From positions 1 through 36,341 of the forward strand of contig CAJOJJ010000005.1 in NCBI GenBank assembly GCA_905234925.1: a DNA stretch of 36,341 nucleotides, given 5' to 3'. The notes under the pieces are model-generated. The model had not been told where the DNA came from. It did not search any database and saw only the letters and a list, made by a program, of their open reading frames with translations. The stretch comes from an uncultured Endomicrobiia bacterium. Its GTDB lineage: Bacteria; Elusimicrobiota; Endomicrobiia; Endomicrobiales; Endomicrobiaceae. Numbering within the stretch: the stretch's first letter is position 1; each line of letters begins with the position of its first letter. Positions 35,401 through 36,341 of the stretch are shown here, in pieces. The position numbers and the translations under genes were made by a program.

Positions 35401-36341
35401 CTTTATAATTACTTTCAGTTCTTTCTCTTACATAAGAAGCTGTAGTTTTATCGGTAATTATTTCTTCCGTCTTTGCCGAAAATACCGGCAAAGATACAAG
35501 AGGAACATCCGCAACACCATTATATATTGCAAACCCGATTAAAGCTACAGGCACTAAAAATAATGCCGCAGGCACAGACAGAACAACACCGATAACTGCC
35601 AAAGCAATACCGGCAACTGCAATTAACGCAGAAGTAATTATCTGTATGTTGTTATTCCAGAATTGTTTAAATGAAGACAACTCTTCCGTAACTATAGTTC
35701 TTTCTTTAGTATTTATATCAGTATTCAATAAATCAATCACGCTCTGATACTGGTTTGCTTCACTTGTATACATATCTGCAGCATCAGCCAAAACGGAATC
35801 ATAAGCTTTTAAATTAAACGTATACTTATAAGCGAAATTTTCCCCTGCTCTTAAAATATCGGAAGCTCTAATTTTTGTTCCCGAAACTGCAATTTGTTCA
35901 TCTTCCGTTCCCCATACTTCCTGTCCCCAACCGGTAGAAACAGATCCTCCGTCTCCATCTCCGGAACCCCAAGTCCAGCCGTATTTATCAGGATCTCCGC
36001 CGTTTTTCAAATACTCAAAATATTTATTGAACGCATCAATGTCGAAAGTATATTTACCGTTTTTGTCAAAAGGCCATACTTTTATAGTCAATCCGTCCTT
36101 GGTCACAGAGAAAGAACCGTCATCATTCCAAATTATATTACTATACCCACTATCTCTTAAAGAATCATATACTCCTGCTATTGTATTATACTCCTTATAT
36201 GCGGTGTTCAAGTTTCCATCTGCATCAAATAAATAATGTTTAAACGTCATTCCGTTTACTGTTATTATTACATATGATCCAACGGAATCTTGATATATTT
36301 CTGAAACATTATCTGCTCCGTACTGGCCTGCTATGCTTCCT
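17462..36341 (-). CDS. Giant membrane protein (at least 6292 residues) with a GT48-like 1,3-beta-glucan synthase module; 5' end outside the window
   Basis: The first ATG in frame is at 36250, but the frame continues open to the right edge (upstream peptide ...V-G-S-Y-V-I-I-T-V-N-G), so the true start is outside. Numbering from that Met: two TM helices (~203-247); six-hairpin-glycosidase-like helical domain (~420-740, W534-V-S-T-E-H); duplicated helical region (~820-1407); repeated V-Y-P-F hairpin modules (also at the N-terminus); a long beta-rich region to ~3200; a TM helix (~3220-3240) followed by K-G-N-K-K-R-K; the GT48-like module (~3470-5120); an E/P/Q-rich coiled linker (~5140-5580); an alpha/beta region with barrel-like repeats (~5800-6020); and a helical end, I-L-S-A-A. 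Topology puts the first ~3200 residues outside the cytoplasm. Likely role: making, exporting and trimming a beta-glucan-type polymer. The single frame over 18.9 kb and conserved motifs argue for a real protein. The function is inference. Confidence 0.8.
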   Translation of the reverse strand, partial: GSIAGQYGADNVSEIYQDSVGSYVIITVNGMTFKHYLFDADGNLNTAYKEYNTIAGVYDSLRDSGYSNIIWNDDGSFSVTKDGLTIKVWPFDKNGKYTFDIDAFNKYFEYLKNGGDPDKYGWTWGSGDGDGGSVSTGWGQEVWGTEDEQIAVSGTKIRASDILRAGENFAYKYTFNLKAYDSVLADAADMYTSEANQYQSVIDLLNTDINTKERTIVTEELSSFKQFWNNNIQIITSALIAVAGIALAVIGVVLSVPAALFLVPVALIGFAIYNGVADVPLVSLPVFSAKTEEIITDKTTASYVRERTESNYKVTYKGTANRNDEGVIYYTYTKTKRDSKGNIISRITINTNSAKNAKISYTVETYKDGVLNKEVICSDASKQLYVKRMYDETGKNLVSEVTVNIDEIEKIYDTMSVGSLEDSVGAFAVGNMKDFSSGEKTPELYPFYSFLKSSNNADFVQLYDNALAGITAIFGNDETTATAVLRTMASKNLQLSNVENYKKTGETLWAGIFALYCQQAGIDVEINGKSAVETILSEVDAYLAKVKIEDSETMAFKGTEEEKWVSTEHMLDAAMYYALKGDTTSLNKVLKYINNNLKNSAGGLNEGLNDKKQAVDTYTWGYLMLSSIKDMNLPGVDVDSVFGKDFLDGLVDKLLTPQDKGGLARTDQNGNITYIYGFSDMKDGAVSGEFTMQVYATLIAAGRTSEAHSVLQAAIKAGLVVIDGNNVYVKYTTEEYNGKNRDYLNFNIYADESDAATAWLKFGFEELQAGLNDKSTNVFTLLEKESFSEDGIETVTENEATVNAIVTAYNEVTIDTTKNVKTATEDAILQLSAIGQAIHAASTAGNLTEAQRDQLYEYLQKRANEIDLTAGSSVRQPIPVGAAETQQGIADAGYRKINEDGSLESTNDYIDRVEEFTKSTGYNQVVTSRMSDAVAAELNRVLEINFISGDVAGSLLNRIIGMEAYQKTDSLSAWAVRAVEKYFADNNFNDMFAVLPNLSSENRLALIMSNISMATDKNIENLINGIKKSADLTNEQKQMLLEAAYRKQITLTDSLSDINTIISYIERTDDSMLKPAQKENLLQQAYEKEFTIAKTLREVNTISDSINTSSLMNKDLLLNQVYSRKIAAASSLNEIVSIVKDIDSSSLSEDEKNSYRTEAQDRLSAIYVAKMVTETSRSNLRNMGTEIFRDQKNNPDIFTVEMRDYLFDTLENRIFAMDMSEGSYVRQGVSANAIITKSAMLAMKAEGFYPKIDRTNGELRLQGTINGKEINVVASGDNYINNINAYITSEDKNNSGQTFKVTTEKEMRDEIRVQFAKDFDVSAEVAAELLTDDIIDNLFKTIKVEASDTKDTWAKRAVYSLFTDNKSFDTFVDNVEASASLSNNQKQDLKDKAKNVYYDALKARLDSAKTTNEISAINEEITNSGDRLTDENRMELLDNISFLNNDMMSLIKDGLKKEENIDVEVEDVSYLNKSMSYWSGNSKMYYKMFVYRITTPKGVSIDIYRYSKTEDTFSIGNKRETYEGVRDTVKSWQQLLDAEYEVESHVKQDTDNKDNYIQYFTVTKNGITFDVYPFNAKGEYDFDIDKINELTDVLSNFKSELENLGLGYHVEMKTDDNNAVYFEITKDGFVDGYGDLIVAKTYPYGTDGKLIDLFKYDNFTAQEIADSYLYNQNALLAGGTANVKKVLNVELYNTKDLFENYEDVDFDSAYSSLMRDLQSSDTAKYAPQAFTVGDGTTITIVANAERQSNGRISVSYTKTEKTKDGEVYTTTVSYKESANGSVVTKTSVRTEKAVDGSYSELTVRDDGGDRNYIYTKYASNGDKTEEVINNSGNTFYTDEGKEVKVFSRNFFNEDNGAYLGTETFAYLDEEFYFIGTNLIDVTYTLDSDNSLRIYDKNVSETDIKNIIYDNFGQLAYYRRKSEVALRNCSIPVKTVNKSGKKIEISLTGFAYDSQNGSYKGNVVASWKENGVVKTEVIGSVLLNDVKKEDLSIYAVDSETGERTAFVKNGEITAQDVRSALITRGDSNVDNYDSLGYMFFCATQMNNLAKAGDEAGVKKYADLLASQKYAVKILENGHTANIVNIRYENGKFICDIVDTYSNENVYLFSVELELPENYDGTIETGFKEMFDNKRTQNGNDYYSGVCVPYDKDLETDGNLVIRYDKEDNQLHYIYNGKEINTNYGMKYLIKNAEAGVYMDSVKDADPIISPVVIYMPEIIYMEDGSSVKTKDLTDFINNKISSIEITDDKGNTRNVKSLSDKFMDAFAETGIYYITDKDNNIVWLSSNNAKFSFEDESDPNSGILTVISSGGDKYFSSKSYLATRKDDEETGIPTYQINKKDNIQSDEAIVETKGMSYGEMVDDKKYFCYDENTPYNNEILESLFATVKPYCDYSLDELTWTRRIVKNPNGEEVLVSWEAFKDSSTPLVKITPEGYVDFTIDYEINDKEYSGTSLNCGLRYNLLNEDLLQDPINMVSVKGVGTVVLDSYKGTAFIEDRDEDGVLRNKYHIRMKDSTDMFFYGSNDITWKDALDKYFGSWLKISKSNNMNEMINNVNDLRADDGDEEIWQVSEVESYSYSNDDLKDVVFLKGSAEDYDVSILMLLGIPTKTRTYAIDYDDEGNSMLKFNEYGKISETENEERCVSYSYFAGVDWEKGENSRTKLGRIYSREQIYAGRQYPLREYERELDFLGNIRQQYEIEGGQYVSGILVPEYDQYGIGLRSYSVEFENGVVKLESMSEFTDRVTANAIVYDNSVNTVLFAHERTQIEDTAPYELSEQQQNVIRLISDSNRGDIFDFENALIDGTTHTYKGLNDKDSVTGYDEKLKTEKSYIMNNAEGRTCIILSNMERNEDGSIKKSGTDYTDAQLSQMSDTERERVYFEQVFGYPTIISFSSYMQGETTSSERRQLNVGHPDTVVNFPYKLSLDFNKYVAKKGEIKESYTLADIEGTDYIYAMGDLEIRQYYKDGDSNKPLTSLIYTVKKNPEAERFFSGYEDNWVSGFGKRVGLDFTYRDVNGKALAEYINQMSGLVFVSFKSDGLKEFEVYDRPITDSPISSFKNGDYEINVINRTGKSQYGYLLNGENDEELVAVFDYQKFKSGEMSEAEFMAKYADKDGKIVDAWGKFFETLDTAQKRVGNDQTGDEKVDLRAFAEELETQDQIPYELGGLRISKIFDSTTPGKGSNGFSVTNNYWEPTNTLANPIYMRYAYTYGKNGTLESKVQAEAVSNWQNEMKILWNNIVKFIEQFIPAKYSRPVIIAALILIPGLFVISIISAWHKGNKKRKAVKKRALKGGTAPDDEIDAMKAEKAEEAERVSETVLSQDKQADAARTVTSEQVNKFNFNTQRFKRALESSVILRQNHIDGYHQWAVANGKTGTVADIETASDEDLNNYMESFMQRKIKESKFSDWIKNVRSLQVKAKDREKFISDNSDPTTASDELKSEFEAYSRGMDAVSVFDEYKWWITNVMAEAYVQSLQGPVQEGVDRQNWLQKQKEYFIEENANIDNFTNEDLLLFYYIYLAMDSMRQEAMSFRNFLFFKAKEMIANGESDTVGYMINQEASRFMNLVESGISIQEQINQMEYALSQMTPKQQRSKLGIRLKKGIEYYNAHKAEIDEQEGIYKATILGSYNGYAVPKNAEGKPAFGPGSTVFLKYTAIMDKYFKKYGFRAIFGVKGGFGPRVQTRPDENISYYDIDAIFRTPEYIVNYSDFVDKNLRDGEYSKNNDTDTNKKSFKFSVKTLPFRTYIPFVGTLYSLTMSRNFIALWLGNLTVTGTIVAGFIASTLGAAILPAVAITFAAGVLITTGVYLGLRAYNKHLQNDLNPVKTQYGKTIFNAQNRGLKGREDIKRAKKAMAQRIIPLLIIKTAWEAVLGYAAANLIFENVVGKLAVSSFGNLGLFTMLTPFKFVFIAVFLGAALTITMHKKIDTMLEKKYTDMEGKKDAAKIKRARIWASVGTFVAPAIGLLLMSFVAAIPGISGIVYAAFIAVPILAFTLLDFYGFNDMLKAIAIRKQKMKRSAFVGRSWEAFKNYTIEKGSFTLGELYADWKATFLPEDVEKRLTEEQKQVAFALYFNSVLKDYFRTDRISKSEYEAYKFEISDYKDGDNLDRKITKYPDLSESPSAFGARQLFYRLHQESSIRATQGYRNPNIKDISLAALVPTNDEAVTNLMGALNDIQADGNTLLTHLMIQYSGEWANMLTRLEPVVRDGKYYAVDFRGREKELTEDDLEVLEQMKKMLNSDGSVVKGRKLTRENGSELPDCWIKEEITRWADPKLQPLSPLHIGLANLRDTLDFLAEIEYSNIRKNGESEKDWQARIHNMVDDMSCFQAISGYQQFGKVYNDGEGANDPRVIGLFRNMKEFRFLTVPVLHGRDHTFADYKHLKALGNLASDYDRNLILEIEKTDIGKEWKAGTKFDGKVHLISFRRLEAQDVSYEKYQQLLKDEKAGMLTTADEFLLKQIRIELDKEKAKFDRWEAEGRESARVVEYKTKGEEYLFSQKENGLLSVVVFNDEKTYATPYEGMFGGGIYGQGKVDHHTYLESYIQNDFVLQLDMNQGITQQTALTFFSALQPLLQDPEVYNVSMQENIPTERLTKVGAKGALAEAGFNASHEDMNDMWQLHMYGHPNILRSSFLKAKSGQSKSVVSEDAAGGKSAKAKGGKTMDVYGIAVEKTREAGVAFHTGMVNKFAMGSGELLQSPYEYEYQVAEAEAFGKVGSIFAVSMDFLEGPGFYLKERLVVPVVNIFLFGILFIGASPFASIPIAFLLALFGVMLSQNAGLPGLVTKFMNYEDGVNYDHKLFGKPAPVWINEILNYFGSFLVWGKGLFANFKFFVTQIMTHWDGRIKGTKGRAQYVNTGRGSGANISEILPGEGKATPVMKALFDSHLAPATSSIFIIFAALAYKFTPLTQSFSFLYILIPFAFILGQTQMLPGYNVFVNGPSLAWKNLIKEWKLHFKDVGEAKGLSKVSKLLSKIFTVNGLVTTVVLGTLTVADGIDTLVYWLRDLGPRSIYKHFAQNSKGSGVAAIVESLAIPFVVYALFSILPYLGLGIVPFIGAGLALIYVVYSALKGISDYKNGVWKDEINEPNSNMFKTLKNKMISLGKALAKVRNGKRGTRVKASVLPLALPFAIAKASLIAIAGLAVLGIPAIVYIRAGYKEQQKVIDENKDDIKKALAENDLDTLNKLLLTSFTKAKTTELIKKAEERKKAADEAKKAEEEAAIEQAEQAETFEAKPTEQQPIEPVVEKERETNIGGISQYIPPISQPGFVSGSAVPMEQPAAEEVVEQSAEELAEVQPEEVIEHPVSVIAGRSEGNIPTAPIVSRAQQLDEILEFIYQQLRLSGRYHVSIYEPYALNSDLAVRSNETDTVIEKVKSELESDGNTLVYVQKQDDKGFDFVLGSKEAEADKAAAQKQYEASRVSYEPYTPAAESEELQPAQQQGLTPEKKQDLYEIAMGSIQQNEETAAAFERLAAKQAEQKAQQELEEKAEKRFKGMTPVYDRVRDALKNKQQTYISFEEFGTIGLPELEKVIEIFRDNLIADIDGITEEYLESYFDSDNSRIVFVTPDTVAPVVEEPSAEEQKPAEPITETPGAVQTAAKQAEDTAKVVPVVQEVSIKFGTTKKNITFNFGTEIYEKQEGDKKLTVAEGIFISEADINRMIDSGHLTTRTTSKGETELTTATGEYFGKINKAGIFVNKLNSKIEFKFNVMMSRDNFDANAMNIYYQLNRDSKRVFDMLDEETQRHLLQAADYKTKTRLYIDRDSVVRDRLLKFAIGDKILNAANIKQIKEMDDFDKDVKKSIYEYRNGLLNYSSAEFNKLIPSTKVSDGYQSVQRQEVYFKITSNTNLETLSKNNMLNKFKDAGVTTIVIQEDSNAEDLDKIIKFIREHGFEVIVEVDSANIDEDALKSYVAADLSGIRLVVKDDITVENIESVKAKLSQTYGNVIAPLMSEFKTIPAISYDFSINRGISSKFNISRQINRAIVEFIEANGFDLVVDAKTYVDKEDDFASLRDNAKLVVRVNDKDAVDETVIAKLKNAGLTICAKATSVLSKFNLVESLNDNMRMRGRESTLEEIFGREISDMFINGENENTTEDMKETIRLIRAVLSGDRLMTSDDYRRLINVGIRGQQGAGLTEAAKAYAKSNRDYEQNRDIYRTQAVRDFVIGAMTAEIERSVIPANVRTDGNNYRILVGAALQMMIEGDSLSAINDKVNKAEITAQETPYQLLNNSTIAKELLAMWKYEGMTIKINKENAKTDTMTLEGLIKLILTIDTILPAEDLFGDSWMVSTDGIASILSAA
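20400..20455 (-). repeat. Possible decayed repeat insert in the giant protein's linker
   Basis: The translation around H-P-V-S-V-I-A-G-R-S-E-G-N-I-P-T-A recalls the S-V-I-A frame of repeat-derived peptides elsewhere, and the plus strand has GCAATAACAGATAC, close to GCAATGACAGATT at 11443-11455. The match is weak, so this is tentative. Confidence 0.35.
20880..25850 (-). other. GT48-like (FKS/callose synthase) module of the giant protein
   Basis: Landmarks in family order: FKS1-type accessory region (D-L-L-L-F-Y-Y-I-Y-L, ~3472; Y-Y-D-I-D-A-I-F, ~3655, like the family's Y-D-D-L-N-E-Y-F); TM block 1 (~3713-3970); R-S-W-E-A-F (like the family's W-N-K-I-I); A-R-Q-L-F-Y (like E-A-R-R-R-I-F-F); G-E-W-A-N-M-L; R-W4236-A-D-P-K-L-Q-P-L (like W-A-S-x-R-x-Q-T-L); G4495-Q-G-K (like G-D-G-K or G-E-G-K); L-D4518-M-N-Q (like I-D-A-N-Q or I-D-M-N-Q); Y4588-G-H-P-N (like Y-G-H-P-D) with S-E-D-A-A-G after it (like N-E-D-I-Y-A-G); G-S-G-E-L-L-Q-S-P-Y-E-Y (like G-M-G-E-Q-M-L-S-R-E-Y-Y); G-P-G-F-Y-L (like H-P-G-F-H-L); and R-A-Q-Y-V-N-T4821-G-R-G (like A-K-Y-x-x-T-G-R-G) inside TM block 2. 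The comparison is from memory of fungal and plant sequences. Confidence 0.78.
31385..31890 (-). repeat. Cluster of V-Y-P-F hairpin modules in the giant gene
   Basis: Three modules: I-T-T-P-K-G-V-S-I-D-I-Y-R-Y, V-T-K-N-G-I-T-F-D-V-Y-P-F-N...D-F-D-I-D-K, and I-T-K-D-G...A-K-T-Y-P-Y-G-T-D-G-K. Two more stand at the right end of the window (36000-36280): T-V-N-G-M-T-F-K-H-Y-L-F-D-A-D-G and V-T-K-D-G-L-T-I-K-V-W-P-F-D...T-F-D-I-D-A. The consensus is V-T-K-x-G-x-T-x-x-V-Y-P-F-x-x-x-G-x-x-x-F-D-I-D. The function is unknown. Confidence 0.75.
32030..33790 (-). repeat. Internal protein duplication with tandem helical repeats in the giant gene
   Basis: Two diverged copies of a larger unit: L-Y-E-Y-L-Q-K-R...G-S-S-V-R-Q (33710-33790) matches D-Y-L-F-D-T-L-E...G-S-Y-V-R-Q (32655-32735), and W-A-V-R-A-V-E-K-Y-F-A-D-N (33375-33430) matches W-A-K-R-A-V-Y-S-L-F-T-D-N (32237-32285). 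Between and after them lie helical repeats of ~35-40 residues following L-T-x-x-Q-K-x-x-L-L-x-x-A-Y...S-L-x-x-I-N-x-I. Confidence 0.75.

Noticed and set aside
36220-36250. ATG at 36250 as the true start of the giant gene
   Set aside because: The frame upstream is open to the edge, encodes a continuing V-Y-P-F-like module (T-V-N-G-M-T-F), and there is no ribosome-binding site or signal peptide.
17462-36341. Giant gene as a polyketide synthase, peptide synthetase or simple adhesin
   Set aside because: No carrier-protein, ketosynthase or adenylation motifs were seen, and the multi-TM block with GT48-like motifs does not fit an adhesin.
17462-36341. Giant gene as a cyclic beta-glucan synthase (NdvB type)
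   Set aside because: NdvB joins GT84 and GH94 parts. I saw neither the GT2/GT84 D-x-D...Q-x-x-R-W style nor GH94 patterns; the FKS-type landmarks fit better.

Overview
The window is AT-rich and comes from an uncultured Gram-negative-type bacterium. The Elusimicrobiota fit best and the Omnitrophota second. The reasons are the type IV prepilin style (K-A-M...AEKAYYSEYGNFY), the N-terminal I-Q-D-L-H-C-D-Y domain of the 2044-residue protein, the very large multidomain genes and the many short palindromic repeats. This placement is inference from memory of such genomes; no marker gene settles it. Almost every gene lies on the minus strand.

Layout. 1-854 (minus) is the 5' part of a polytopic membrane glycosyltransferase-like gene that runs off the left edge and carries repeat DNA in frame. 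954-1331 (minus) is a small XRE-type regulator. 1718-2215 (plus) is a type IV prepilin. 2598-10157 (minus) is a proteostasis cluster read tig, clpP, clpX, lon, then serA, preceded by tRNA-Leu(TAG) with its own promoter. 11136-17270 (minus) is a 2044-residue exported protein. 17462-36341 (minus) is a giant gene of at least 6292 codons, open at the right edge, so its true start lies outside the window. Spaces between genes are filled with repeat elements: palindromes with constant flanks and changing stems, plus heptamer and octamer tandem tracts.

The main discovery candidate is in the giant gene. Residues about 3470-5120 follow, in order, the landmarks of eukaryotic 1,3-beta-glucan (callose) synthases of family GT48: an FKS1-type accessory region, a first membrane block, a catalytic region with motifs like G-x-G-K, I-D-x-N-Q and Y-G-H-P, and a second membrane block carrying a version of A-K-Y-x-x-T-G-R-G. 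By the positive-inside rule, about 3000 residues before it face outward. That outer part holds an all-helical six-hairpin-glycosidase-like domain with the motif W-V-S-T-E-H-M-L-D-A. The downstream 2044-residue protein has a second copy of this domain, with 30 identical nucleotides at the motif. The two genes may form a glycan-making and glycan-processing pair, comparable in logic to a cellulose synthase with its periplasmic glucanase. This function is inferred.

The second theme is that repeat elements are not confined to intergenic DNA. Repeat-derived sequence is read in frame inside the membrane glycosyltransferase-like gene, the prepilin leader and at three places in the 2044-residue protein, with no stop codons introduced. 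This resembles the Rickettsia palindromic elements. The conserved housekeeping genes (tig, clpP, clpX, lon, serA) show none.
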